A DNA stretch of 64,000 bases from Candidatus Cloacimonadota bacterium (GCA_020532545.1 JAJBAW010000001.1:1-64000), one strand, 5' to 3'; numbered from the stretch's first letter, positions 17,478-26,463 are shown. Notes: generated from the letters alone by a model not told the origin. A program made the numbers and translations.

Positions 17478-18487
17478 CGAATATATTTTCCCTAAAGCCG
17501 GAAGAGCTTGCAGTCAAAATGAAAGAGCAATTCCCCGCTTTCCGCTATCGCCAGGTGATGCATTGGCTCTATAACAAGCTGGTCTTTGACCCGGAACAAA
17601 TGACAGATCTGCCTGCTCCCGTGAAAGAATATCTGAGCAAGAATTTCAGCTTTGCCCTGCCCAAGATCGACGTCGTCCAAAAAGCTGATGATGAGACTGC
17701 CAAGTATCGCCTCAAGCTGGAAGACAATGAAGTCATCGAAATGGTGCTGATTCCCTATGAAAAAAAGCGTACACTCTGCGTATCCTCCCAAGTGGGCTGT
17801 GCCCGCGCATGTGCCTTTTGTGCCACCGGGAAACTGGGTTTAAAGCGCAATCTGGAAGTGCATGAAATCGTGGGACAGATTCTGCTGGCTTCGGCCATCT
17901 GTCTGCCCGAACGCCTTACCAATCTGGTCTTTATGGGCATGGGAGAACCGCTGGATAATCTGGATAATGTGCTTGCCAGCCTGAAGATCATCCAGGCGGA
18001 GGATTCTCTGACTTTCAGCCCTCGCAGAACCACCATCTCCACCTGCGGTCTGCCGGATAAGATCAGACAAATCGCCAACAGCAAAGTGCGCACCAAGCTG
18101 GCGGTATCACTGAATTCCGCCATCGATGACAAACGCGATATCCTGATGCCGGTCAACAAATTGCATCCTTTGTCGGAGCTCAAAGAAGCTCTGTTCTATT
18201 ACCTCAACAGAGTCAATTTTAGAGTGACTTTCGAATATATCATGATCCCCGAAGTCAATATGGGTGGGGAGGATATCAAGGCACTCAAAAAGTATGTGGG
18301 AGACCTCTCCTGCAAGATAAACTTTATACCTTATAACCAGGTGCCGGATCTGCCATATCGTAGCCCTACCGAGCGGGAGATCGACGAATTTCTCAGCCGT
18401 GCCCAAGTCCTGAACCAAGCCATCACCTTGCGCCGCAGCCGGGGTGCTAATATCTGCGGAGCCTGCGGCCAATTGGCTGGAACTTAA
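17471..18487 (+). CDS. rlmN: 23S rRNA (adenine-2503-C2)-methyltransferase RlmN
   Basis: The protein has 338 residues. The radical-SAM cluster motif is CARACAFC (C110, C114, C117). The C-terminal ICGACGQL supplies the catalytic cysteine conserved in RlmN/Cfr enzymes. GEPLDN and the SLN (VSLNSA) motif are also present. It methylates A2503 of 23S rRNA and, in some species, A37 of certain tRNAs. The RlmN assignment is favoured over Cfr by its housekeeping context. Confidence 0.93.
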   Translation: MLTNIFSLKPEELAVKMKEQFPAFRYRQVMHWLYNKLVFDPEQMTDLPAPVKEYLSKNFSFALPKIDVVQKADDETAKYRLKLEDNEVIEMVLIPYEKKRTLCVSSQVGCARACAFCATGKLGLKRNLEVHEIVGQILLASAICLPERLTNLVFMGMGEPLDNLDNVLASLKIIQAEDSLTFSPRRTTISTCGLPDKIRQIANSKVRTKLAVSLNSAIDDKRDILMPVNKLHPLSELKEALFYYLNRVNFRVTFEYIMIPEVNMGGEDIKALKKYVGDLSCKINFIPYNQVPDLPYRSPTEREIDEFLSRAQVLNQAITLRRSRGANICGACGQLAGT

Positions 18488-18498
18488 AGGAGTAAGAG

Positions 18499-19272
18499 AT
18501 GAAAAGTATTGAACAAATTGCCCGGGAGTTTTTTCCCAGCGAAGACCTGGCCCGCTGTGGCGGAGCCCATAAAATATGCTTGCATTGTGCCAAATGTCGG
18601 GCTGATGAGCCCGATGAGCTCTACGATCCCGAAAAGGGCATCGCGAGCGCCATCGATGCCACCCTTCTGAAGGCCGATGCCAGTAAAGAAGCGGTGAGCG
18701 AACTTTGTGAAATGGCGAATTCATATCAGACCGCCTCTGTGTGCATCAATTCCTACTTTATCCCCCAGATCAAGAAGCTCTTGGATGAATCCGTAAAGAG
18801 CTGCACTGTGATCAATTTCCCCTTGGGAGCCTCCAGCCGTCTGGCTGTGAAAAAGCAGGCCAAAGCAGTGCTCGAAGCCGGAGTGGATGAGGTGGATATG
18901 GTGCAAAACCTGGCCGCCCTCAAAAGCCGTGATTGGCCCATGGTGCTGGAGACCATAAAAACGGTCGCCATCCAGTGTCTGGAGCGCAAAAAGCTGCTCA
19001 AGGTGATCCTGGAAACCTGTTATCTTGATCGTGAAGAGCTGATCATTAGCTGTTTGATGAGCAAGAAAGCCGGTGCCAAATATGTGAAAACTTCCACCGG
19101 ATTCGGACCTTCCGGAGCCGAGGTGGAAGACATCGCCCTCATGCGCGAAGTGGTAGGACCCAAATTTGGCGTAAAAGCCAGCGGTGGAATACGTACTCCC
19201 GAGGCCGCAAAAGCCATGCTGGATGCAGGTGCAAACCGCATCGGAGCCAGCAGCGTGAAAGCTCTTTTATAG
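18499..19272 (+). CDS. deoC: Deoxyribose-phosphate aldolase with Cys-rich N-terminal extension
   Basis: The protein has 257 residues. The DeoC barrel starts near residue 50 (ASAIDATLLKADASKEAV) and contains FPLGASS, DEVDMVQN and the Schiff-base lysine segment KYVKTSTGFG, followed by KASGGIRT. It splits deoxyribose-5-phosphate into acetaldehyde and glyceraldehyde-3-phosphate. The first ~45 residues are an extension with four cysteines (C20, C27, C30, C33) spaced like a metal-binding site. A strong AAAGGAG site precedes the ATG. The next gene is thyX, so two deoxynucleotide genes are adjacent. Confidence 0.92.
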   Translation: MKSIEQIAREFFPSEDLARCGGAHKICLHCAKCRADEPDELYDPEKGIASAIDATLLKADASKEAVSELCEMANSYQTASVCINSYFIPQIKKLLDESVKSCTVINFPLGASSRLAVKKQAKAVLEAGVDEVDMVQNLAALKSRDWPMVLETIKTVAIQCLERKKLLKVILETCYLDREELIISCLMSKKAGAKYVKTSTGFGPSGAEVEDIALMREVVGPKFGVKASGGIRTPEAAKAMLDAGANRIGASSVKALL

Positions 19273-19279
19273 GCCAAAA

Positions 19280-20698
19280 ATGAAACTCATCGTAGCCGGA
19301 TACAATCTCGACAGCAGCCTGATCGACAGCTTGAAACAGGACAATGCCAGCCCGGAAGTAATTTCCGCGGCCTATGCCCGCATCAGTCGTAGCAGCAAAA
19401 GCGTGGATCTGCTCCGTCAGGAAGCCTTAAACGAGGTCGAAAAAGCCCGTAAGTCCAATGAAAGCATCATCTTTGAGATGGGACACGCCTCCGTGGCAGA
19501 ACACGCGGTCTTCAATCTTGATCTGATCGATATCTCCCGCTTGCTCACAGAGACCGTTCAACGCAGCCGTCTAGCCTCCTTCACCGAAAAGTCTCAGCGC
19601 TATGTTACCTTTGGGCAGAGCTATGTGGTTCCTGCCGAGTTGAACAAAAAGCCCAAGCTGAAAAAGGCCTATAAGGACATGATGAAGCAGCTTTTTGGCC
19701 TCTATGAAGATAGCTTCAAGGCCTTGTGCGAGCTTTACCAGCAAGAAAGACCGGAGCTTAAACAGCGCGATCGTGAAGGTCTGGCCAAAGAGGACGCCCG
19801 CTATATCCTGCCTTTGGCTACCAAAACTCAGATGGGGATGACCATCAATGCCCGCAGCCTGGAGAATCTGCTGAGGCGCCTGGCCAATAGCCCGCTCAGT
19901 GAAGCTCAGGAGCTCAAAGAGTTGATCTTTAACGCTGTAAAGCCCATCACTCCTTCTCTTATCCGGCACGTGGAGCCCGATGGCTATCTGGGCCAGATCA
20001 ACCTCAACAGCATAGGCTTTAGTGATTTTCTCCAGCAGGAATTGCCCTGGCTGGCCGAGATTGATCTGGAAAACAAAGCCAGATTGGTCTCTAGTCCCAA
20101 AAATGCTGATGACAAAGTGCTCGCTGCCCTCATCTACAGCCAGGGAGAGCTTTCCTGGCAAGACAATCTGGATACGGTAACCCGCCTGCCCAGAATGGCC
20201 AAAGAACAGCTTTGGCAGCAGGTGTTTAAGGGTATGAAGGTCTGGCACAAGGTTCCCCGCGCCTTTGAAGCGGTGGAATTTGAATTTGAACTTTCGATGA
20301 GCGAATCCTGCTGGGCGCAGTTCAAGCGGCACCGGCAGTGCACGATCCTGAAAAAAGCAGGCTATCCGGGCTTGGCCATCATCCCACCGGCAATAGGGAA
20401 GATCGGCCATCTCAAGGCCTGGCAAGAGGCTATGCAGCATTGCACCCTTTTGGCAGATGCCTTGCCCGAGCCTCTCAAACATCTGCGGGATTATCTGAAG
20501 CTAAACTCAACTCCCTGCAAGATCTATGCCAAGATGAACCTGCGCGAGATCTACCACTTTGTACGCCTTCGCTCCGATGATCATGCCCAATGGGAAATCC
20601 GCCATGTCTCAGATGCCATCTGTAGCCAGGTGCAAAAACAGGCTCCCAATGCCTCCCGTCTGCTCTGTGGAAAGAGCGATTTTAAGCAAATCTATTGA
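19280..20698 (+). CDS. thyX: Double-length ThyX-like flavin-dependent thymidylate synthase
   Basis: The protein has 472 residues, about twice the classic ThyX length. Each half resembles one ThyX domain. The N-half has GHASVAEHAVF and the motif RSRLASFTEKSQRY (95-108), in which the classic RHR has become RSR. The C-half has an intact RHR (350-352) but lacks the following S...E.S.RY part, then CKIYAKMNLREIYHFVRLRS and WEIRHVSDAI. The two halves thus each keep part of the signature, as if an internal duplication had divided the site. The family makes dTMP from dUMP using methylene-tetrahydrofolate and FAD. Enzymatic activity here is inferred. Confidence 0.82.
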   Translation: MKLIVAGYNLDSSLIDSLKQDNASPEVISAAYARISRSSKSVDLLRQEALNEVEKARKSNESIIFEMGHASVAEHAVFNLDLIDISRLLTETVQRSRLASFTEKSQRYVTFGQSYVVPAELNKKPKLKKAYKDMMKQLFGLYEDSFKALCELYQQERPELKQRDREGLAKEDARYILPLATKTQMGMTINARSLENLLRRLANSPLSEAQELKELIFNAVKPITPSLIRHVEPDGYLGQINLNSIGFSDFLQQELPWLAEIDLENKARLVSSPKNADDKVLAALIYSQGELSWQDNLDTVTRLPRMAKEQLWQQVFKGMKVWHKVPRAFEAVEFEFELSMSESCWAQFKRHRQCTILKKAGYPGLAIIPPAIGKIGHLKAWQEAMQHCTLLADALPEPLKHLRDYLKLNSTPCKIYAKMNLREIYHFVRLRSDDHAQWEIRHVSDAICSQVQKQAPNASRLLCGKSDFKQIY

Positions 20699-20736
20699 CA
20701 GAAAGGCTCACTGAAATATTAATGATTAAAATCTGC

Positions 20737-20813
20737 GTCCCTGTAGCTCAGCTGGATAGAGTGGCACCCTCCGAAGGTGAAGGTCAGGCGTTCGAATCGC
20801 CTCAGGGACGCCA
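20737..20813 (+). tRNA. tRNA-Arg (anticodon CCG)
   Basis: A full cloverleaf can be drawn. The 7-base-pair acceptor is GTCCCTG/CAGGGAC. The D arm is GCTC...GAGT, the anticodon loop CTCCGAA, and the T arm AGGCG-TTCGAAT-CGCCT. A discriminator G and an encoded CCA (20811-20813) follow. The outermost anticodon-stem pair is a G-A mismatch. It lies between thyX and the ABC-F gene on the same strand. Confidence 0.93.
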
Positions 20814-20853
20814 TAAGATTTTGGCAAAAATCCTCTAATATAGTATAGCAATT

Positions 20854-22620
20854 ATGGCAAACGAAGTAATCCTCACCGCTGAAAACATCAATGTCGCCTT
20901 TGGTGACAGGGTAGTGATAGAAGACGCTTCCTTTGGCCTGCATGCCGGTGACAAACTTGGCATTGTAGGCGTAAACGGTTGTGGCAAAACCACCTTGCTC
21001 AAGGTGATTAGTGGAATCATCAGACCTGCAACCGGGGTGATCACCACGCGCAAAGACCTCAAGATCGCCTATCTGCAGCAAGATCCCAATGTGGATCCCC
21101 AATGCACTGTCTTGAACCACGTGATCCCGGACGACCCCAAAATCCGTAAAGAAGATCATCATTACAAGGCACTGCTCACCCGTCTGGGTATGGATCTCTA
21201 CGATACTCCTCTGGGCATCCTCTCCGGTGGTCAACGCCGCAAAGTCGATCTGGCCAAAGAGCTGGCCCATGAACCCGATCTTTTGCTGATGGATGAGCCC
21301 ACCAACCATCTTGATCTGGATAGCATTGAGTGGCTCCAGGATTATCTCATCAATACCAAATCCGTGCTGATTTTCGTAACTCACGACCGCTATTTTCTGG
21401 ATTCTATCTGCAATCGCATCTTGAATATCGAGCACAGCAAGCTCTACTTTCATGAAGGCAATTACAGTGAATTTCTGAGAGGCAAGCTGCAGCGGGAACA
21501 GGACAAATTGCGCAAGGAAACCCGGCGTCAGGCTCAGCTTACCAAAGAACTGGCCTGGCTGGCACGAGGCGCCAAAGCGCGCGCTACCAAGCCCAAAAAC
21601 CATGTAGATAGGGTAAAAGAACTGCTCAGCAAAAGTTATCTTATCTCCAATCAGGATCTCGACATCTCATTTCAGACCGATCGCATGGGACGCACCATCC
21701 TGGAACTGCACAATCTCAGTAAGGGATACGATGGCAAGACTCTCTTCGAGGATATCGACCACAATTTTCAGCCTCTGGAACGCATCGGCATGCTGGGGCC
21801 AAATGGCTGCGGCAAGACCACGCTCCTGCGCCTCATCATGGGAGAGGAACAGCCCGATCTGGGCAGCATCAAAGTAGGCCAGAATACCCACTTTGCCTAT
21901 TACAAACAGGAAGAAGACAGCTTCGATCCCAATCTCAGCGTCTATGACTACATCGCGCAATATGCCGAGAGCATTCGCAGTGCGGACGGAAACAGAATCA
22001 CCGCCACCGAGATGCTGAACCGCTTCCTTTTTGATGCCAAGATGCAGCAGATGAAGCTTTCCGCACTTTCCGGAGGCGAAAAGAAAAGGCTGTACCTGCT
22101 GAAATCGCTCATGTTTGGCGCAAACTTTATCATCTTGGATGAGCCCACCAACGATCTGGATATCCGCACTCTGGAGATTCTGGAAGACTATCTGGATGCC
22201 TTCAAAGGCTGTTTGCTCATCGTCTCGCACGATCGCTATTTTCTGGATCGCACCGTGGATTACCTCTTCATCTTTGAAGACGGCAAATTGCGCAAATTCG
22301 CCGGCAACTATTCCGATTACCTGCTGGTAAAACGCTTCGAAGAAGAAGAAAAAGTTGCCAGTACCCAAACAAAGGTCATGAGGCCCAAACAGGCAATCAA
22401 AGGTCTGAATTACAACGAAAAGCGGGAATTCTCGCTCCTGGAAACCGAAATCGAGAGCCTGGAGAACAAGCTGAATCTCTGCGAAGAAAAGCTCTCGCAA
22501 AGAGGGCTCAATCACCAGCAGTATGAAGATCTGGCCAAAGAAATAGCGAGTCTGGAGGATAGGCACGATCAGGCTTTTCACCGCTGGGTGGAACTGAGCG
22601 AGAAAGAACAGGACTTGTAG
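20854..22620 (+). CDS. ABC-F family ATPase
   Basis: The protein has 588 residues and two ABC domains with no membrane segment. The first has Walker A GVNGCGKTT, LSGGQRRK and LLMDEPTNHLD. The second has GPNGCGKTT, LSGGEKKR and ILDEPTNDLD. A basic linker (ATKPKNHVDRVKELL) lies between them and a charged coiled-coil tail covers about 525-588. ABC-F proteins act on the ribosome. The C-terminal coiled coil suggests the Uup-like branch, but subgroup assignment needs a tree. It ends the long plus-strand run. Confidence 0.9.
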   Translation: MANEVILTAENINVAFGDRVVIEDASFGLHAGDKLGIVGVNGCGKTTLLKVISGIIRPATGVITTRKDLKIAYLQQDPNVDPQCTVLNHVIPDDPKIRKEDHHYKALLTRLGMDLYDTPLGILSGGQRRKVDLAKELAHEPDLLLMDEPTNHLDLDSIEWLQDYLINTKSVLIFVTHDRYFLDSICNRILNIEHSKLYFHEGNYSEFLRGKLQREQDKLRKETRRQAQLTKELAWLARGAKARATKPKNHVDRVKELLSKSYLISNQDLDISFQTDRMGRTILELHNLSKGYDGKTLFEDIDHNFQPLERIGMLGPNGCGKTTLLRLIMGEEQPDLGSIKVGQNTHFAYYKQEEDSFDPNLSVYDYIAQYAESIRSADGNRITATEMLNRFLFDAKMQQMKLSALSGGEKKRLYLLKSLMFGANFIILDEPTNDLDIRTLEILEDYLDAFKGCLLIVSHDRYFLDRTVDYLFIFEDGKLRKFAGNYSDYLLVKRFEEEEKVASTQTKVMRPKQAIKGLNYNEKREFSLLETEIESLENKLNLCEEKLSQRGLNHQQYEDLAKEIASLEDRHDQAFHRWVELSEKEQDL

Positions 22621-23155
22621 GGTTTTAGCGTTTTAGGGTTTTAGGGTTTTATCGTTGTGGCGGACTCTGTTCCGCCTACACCGGAAGTTCAGACAGTTTA
22701 TCAGGTTGAGAGGGTTTAGAAGGTTTAATGACCCGCTTTCTGCCCACAAAAAGATCTTCCCCAGGGCTTAGTTTTACATCTTTATAAGACCTCAATCAGG
22801 CTCTCGCATCTTCTAAGCTCAGACTATTCCAGATTCCAGACCTGTAGCCTCGGAATCCTGAACTTTCAGGATCTGATCTACATCTGTCAGGACTATCCAA
22901 CCCCGTTTGATGTCGTGAATATGACGTGGAGATAGCAGGAAAAAATCCTCCTATCTCTACGTCATCTACAGCACAAGTTATACAGCAGGGCACTATGGTT
23001 AACTGGCGACTCAAGAACAAAGCGAAAGTGTGTTATAAAATTTGGCAAGAATGCATCTTGGCATGAGAAAAAGCCGATGGGTATGCCCAAAGTGCGGCTT
23101 TATCACAAAGTCTCACCCACAAAGTGGCGATATATGAGAAATAATCTCATTTATC
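22620..23155. other. Repeat-rich gene-free spacer
   Basis: No gene is supported here. At 22620-22653 there is a short (G)GGTTTTA-type tandem array in the plus strand. A GGCGGA-ctctgt-TCCGCC hairpin follows at 22660-22677; a similar ...CTGTTCCGCC hairpin occurs at 61326-61346. A long hairpin lies at 22921-22965 and is listed separately. The spacer separates the housekeeping run from the AAA15/RloB module. Confidence 0.6.
22921..22965. repeat. 20-base-pair perfect-like hairpin
   Basis: The arms are 22921-22940 (ATGACGTGGAGATAGCAGGA) and 22946-22965, pairing at 18 of 20 positions around an AAAAA loop. There is no T-run on either side, so it is not a typical terminator. It could be a mobile palindromic element, a structured RNA or a relic. 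No second copy was seen in the window. Confidence 0.7.
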
Positions 23156-23183
23156 TTGACAATATGCATGGGTTGTTTATCTT
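23156..23183 (+). promoter_or_regulatory. Candidate promoter for the AAA15/RloB module
   Basis: A perfect -35 TTGACA (23156-23161) is followed after 16 bases by TATCTT (23178-23183), a 4/6 match to the -10 consensus. The first gene starts at 23216, preceded by an AAAGGAG site. The module therefore appears to have its own promoter rather than depending on read-through. Confidence 0.5.
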
Positions 23184-23215
23184 AGTTCTTAAGACATAAA
23201 CAAAGGAGTTGTCCT

Positions 23216-24481
23216 ATGCTAATAGAATTCAGTGTTCAAAACTATCGATCATTTAACCAAAAAGTTACATTGAGTATGGTAGCTAGTTCCATAAAAGAGC
23301 ATCCAGAGCATGTTTTTCAGGCTTGCGGATTGAAACTATTGAAATCTGGAGTTTTATACGGGGCAAACGCTAGTGGTAAAAGTAATCTTGTTAAGGCAAT
23401 GGCTTTTATGAGGAACTTCATCTTGGAATCACAGACAAAAACTTCTTCGACAGATTCAATCAATGCCGTTCCCTTCTTACTAAATGCTAACTCTCGAAAA
23501 GAACCCTCTATGTTTGAAATATCGTTATTACTCAATGAGTCAATCTATAGGTATGGGTTTGAGCTTACTCCAAAAGCTGTGATAAAGGAATGGTTATATA
23601 TAAAAGAATGCACAGCTTATTCCAGAGAGAAGTTGATCTGGTCTCGGACCGAGCAGTCTGTGGAACCACAAGATATTATCGACACATCCAGGCTTCGCCA
23701 TAATGCCTTATTGATAAGTGTTTTAAACCAGAATAATGATACGCACGCCAAATTGATATTCGAAATATTGCATGATATGCAGGTTATACAAGATACAAGC
23801 GCACTGTACCAAATGACTCTTGAGCTTATATCAGCACACGAAGTTCCCCAGGCCTGGGTGCAGCAATTGCTTAAAGCTGCTGATCTTGGAATTGATGATT
23901 TTGAGATGCATGAGCAGGTTATGGATTGGGGGAAATTTATGTTGATGACCAATGAAGAGTTTAACATCAAGAATCCTCCTTCACAAGTGAAAGTGTTCAA
24001 TACACAGGCCTTGCATAAGTACTATGATTCTGATTTGGATAGCATGAACATTGCGAGGTTTGATATGCAGGATAAGGAATCACTTGGGACTAAGCTCATG
24101 TTTGGCTTTGCAGGACCTCTGTATCAAGTATTAAAGAGTGGAGGCATGTTAATTGTAGATGAAATGGACAACAGCCTTCATTACTTTATAACTAAAATTA
24201 TCGTTGAGCTATTCCAACGCAAAGAGACAAATCCCAATAATGCCCAGTTGATTTTCACCACACATGATATTATTCATCTTGATAAATCACGATTTAGGCG
24301 AGATGAAGTCTGGTTCACGGAAAAGAATAAGGAAAATGCAACATCTTTATACTCTTTAGCTGAATTCAAGGTTAGAAATGATTCTTCTTATGGTAAAGAC
24401 TATTTAAGGGCTAAGTATGGGGCAGTGCCTTACACGGATTTTGATAAGTTTGCTAGGCTAGTAACTGAAGATCAAGAATGA
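23216..24481 (+). CDS. AAA15-type ATPase (RloA/AbiLi-like)
   Basis: The protein has 421 residues with one SMC/OLD-type ATPase domain. The N-terminus reads MLIEFSVQNYRSFNQKVTLSM, followed by Walker A GANASGKS (49-56), Walker B GGMLIVDEMDNSLH and the switch-like FTTHD. There is no TOPRIM nuclease domain in the same chain; that role may be filled by the next protein. Ten bases separate it from the RloB-type gene. ATPases of this type paired with RloB-like proteins occur in anti-phage modules such as AbiL and near restriction loci. The coding sequence is visibly more AT-rich than the flanking housekeeping genes, suggesting transfer. Confidence 0.82.
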   Translation: MLIEFSVQNYRSFNQKVTLSMVASSIKEHPEHVFQACGLKLLKSGVLYGANASGKSNLVKAMAFMRNFILESQTKTSSTDSINAVPFLLNANSRKEPSMFEISLLLNESIYRYGFELTPKAVIKEWLYIKECTAYSREKLIWSRTEQSVEPQDIIDTSRLRHNALLISVLNQNNDTHAKLIFEILHDMQVIQDTSALYQMTLELISAHEVPQAWVQQLLKAADLGIDDFEMHEQVMDWGKFMLMTNEEFNIKNPPSQVKVFNTQALHKYYDSDLDSMNIARFDMQDKESLGTKLMFGFAGPLYQVLKSGGMLIVDEMDNSLHYFITKIIVELFQRKETNPNNAQLIFTTHDIIHLDKSRFRRDEVWFTEKNKENATSLYSLAEFKVRNDSSYGKDYLRAKYGAVPYTDFDKFARLVTEDQE

Positions 24482-24491
24482 GGCGATTGTC

Positions 24492-25118
24492 ATGGAAAAA
24501 AGCTATAAAAGGAAAACAAGCACTCGTAAGCTGGCCCCTGACTTGATTATAATATACACTGAAGGGACAAGAACTGAACCATACTATTTTGATTGCTTCA
24601 AATTGAATGCGGTTACTTTGAAAACCATTGGCTTGGGCATGAATACCAAGAGCTTAATAAGATATATTGAACGTGATGTTAGCAAAGTCGTAAAAGAATA
24701 TGCGAAGAAACATGGCATGCCTGCGGAAGAAGTTGAACACGTGGTCTGGTGTGTTTTTGACAAAGATGATTTTAAGGAAACTAATTTTAACGCTGCAATA
24801 AGGATGGCGGAAAGCAGAGAATACAGGGTTGCTTATTCGAATGAGGCCTTTGAATTGTGGTATGTATTACACTATAATTATCTTGATTCCGGTATAAGTA
24901 GAGATCAATACAACGAAATACTTTGTGAAAAACTAAAGACAAAATACGAGAAAAGTAGAGAAGATATGTATGATAAGTTAAAGAACATGCAGCAAACCGC
25001 CATTAGGAATTCTAAAAGGCTATACAGTCAATATCCGCTTTCCTGCTCTCCAGCATCTATGAAACCTGTGACCAAAGTGCATGAATTAGTACTATACTTG
25101 AACCAATTTCTGCGATAA
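24492..25118 (+). CDS. RloB-family protein
   Basis: The protein has 208 residues. Family features are an early IIYTEGTRTEPYYFDCF (about 16-32), a central WCVFDKDDF with clustered aspartates, and SNEAFELWYVLHYNY. These glutamate and DxD-like positions have the look of a TOPRIM-like metal-binding fold, though no activity is shown by sequence. It follows the AAA15 ATPase in the same operon and is expected to be its effector partner. It is AT-rich like its partner. Confidence 0.82.
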   Translation: MEKSYKRKTSTRKLAPDLIIIYTEGTRTEPYYFDCFKLNAVTLKTIGLGMNTKSLIRYIERDVSKVVKEYAKKHGMPAEEVEHVVWCVFDKDDFKETNFNAAIRMAESREYRVAYSNEAFELWYVLHYNYLDSGISRDQYNEILCEKLKTKYEKSREDMYDKLKNMQQTAIRNSKRLYSQYPLSCSPASMKPVTKVHELVLYLNQFLR

Positions 25119-25182
25119 CAAGGTGGGGACTATTTCCTCACAAACCCTTGACTAAAATCCCCATAATCCCAAACTGGCACAC

Positions 25183-26256
25183 ATGAAAAAGATCATCCAT
25201 GTGGATATGGACGCCTATTTTGCAGCAGTGGAGTGCCGTGAAGACCCTTCACTACGGGGGAAGTGCGTGATCGTGGGGGGACCTCCAAACAGTAGGGGAG
25301 TGGTGGCGACCTGTTCTTATGAGGCGCGCAAGTTTGGCATTCACAGCGGTATGTCTTCCCATCAGGCCTGGCAATTGTGTCCTCAGGCGGTCTTTGTGCA
25401 TGGCCATTTTAATCTTTATAAAGAGATTTCCAGGCAGGTGCGGGATATCTTTTATGCCTGGACAGACAAGGTGCAACCGATGAGCCTGGATGAGGCCTAT
25501 TTGGATGTGAGCGAAAATAAGCTGGGCGAACCGGATGCGATAAAGATAGCCCAGGCTATTAAGGACGAAGTATATCGCAGAACCCGCTTAACCTGCTCTG
25601 CCGGAGTGTCTTACAATATGTTCCTGGCCAAGATTGGCTCGGACTTGAATAAACCAGATGGACTCTCGATCATCACGCCGGAAAATGCCCGGGAGATCCT
25701 TTTTGCGCTGCCCATTCGCAAGTTCCACGGCATCGGCAAAGTGACCTCAGCCCGGATGAAAAAGATGGGCATTCATAATGGGGCAGACCTCTTTGAAAGG
25801 GACGTGCAGGAGCTAATGCGCGTCTTTGGCAAGGCCGGCTACTTCTATTACAACGCGGTGCGGGGCATCGATACCCGGGAGCTGGTCAGCTCTTGGGAAC
25901 GCAAATCCATCAGTTGTGAAGACACTTTTGACGATGACATTGGTGATTTGGATTTGCTGCTGGCAGAGCTCAATGACCTGGCAGAGCGCCTGTCCAGCCG
26001 GATGAAGGTGAAGAACATCCAGGGACAAAGCCTGGTGCTGAAGCTGAAATATGACAATTTTGAGATCATTACCCGCAGTGCTCCTTTGTCCGAAAGCACC
26101 AACGACTACGAAGCTTTATTGCAAGGTGGGGAACAGCTCTTGATCGGAAATTGGGATAGCGCCCGGAAAGTACGGCTCTTGGGCCTCGGGGTGACAAAGC
26201 TGGATTGTGAAGGGGATTGCGAACAGATTACCCTTGATGATCTGCTTGAAAAATAG
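25183..26256 (+). CDS. dinB: DNA polymerase IV (Y family)
   Basis: The protein has 357 residues, the usual length. The catalytic acidic residues are in HVDMDAYFAAVE (near residues 6-16) and SLDEAYLDV (near 100-108). The thumb HhH segment GIGKVTSARMKKMGI and a little-finger domain follow. It copies across DNA lesions with low fidelity. The start is the ATG at 25183. No LexA-like site is recognised upstream. It ends convergently against the kinase gene across a repeat-filled spacer. Confidence 0.93.
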   Translation: MKKIIHVDMDAYFAAVECREDPSLRGKCVIVGGPPNSRGVVATCSYEARKFGIHSGMSSHQAWQLCPQAVFVHGHFNLYKEISRQVRDIFYAWTDKVQPMSLDEAYLDVSENKLGEPDAIKIAQAIKDEVYRRTRLTCSAGVSYNMFLAKIGSDLNKPDGLSIITPENAREILFALPIRKFHGIGKVTSARMKKMGIHNGADLFERDVQELMRVFGKAGYFYYNAVRGIDTRELVSSWERKSISCEDTFDDDIGDLDLLLAELNDLAERLSSRMKVKNIQGQSLVLKLKYDNFEIITRSAPLSESTNDYEALLQGGEQLLIGNWDSARKVRLLGLGVTKLDCEGDCEQITLDDLLEK

Positions 26257-26463
26257 TCACACGGATTTTACGGATTAGACGGATTAACACGGATCAGTCA
26301 GATAATGTCAATTTCACCTTTGTCCAAAACTAATCAACAAAGGGCAAAGAGTCTCTCACAGATCACACAGATTTTACGGATCAACACGGATTAATCAGAT
26401 AATAGCTAATTCCATCCAAGATCCCTGCTCTATTTAGCCCCAAACTAGTCCACAAAGCGCGGA
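26257..26463. repeat. Tandem imperfect ~107-base repeats with CACGGATT motifs
   Basis: Two imperfect units start at about 26257 and 26364. Each opens with TCACAC(G/A)GATTTTACGGAT, continues through AACACGGAT and CAGATAAT, and ends in a CCAAAACTA/CCCCAAACTA...CACAAAG stretch. Short degenerate repeats of the GATTnnACGGATT kind are common in intergenic DNA of FCB and other bacteria. The rest of the spacer to 26557 ends with a related AATCTGCGAAATCAGCGTGA segment. No gene is seen. Confidence 0.7.

Noticed and set aside
22620-22653. Telomere-like GGTTTTAG repeats
   Set aside because: Only about three units, interrupted, in the middle of a bacterial contig; not evidence of a chromosome end.
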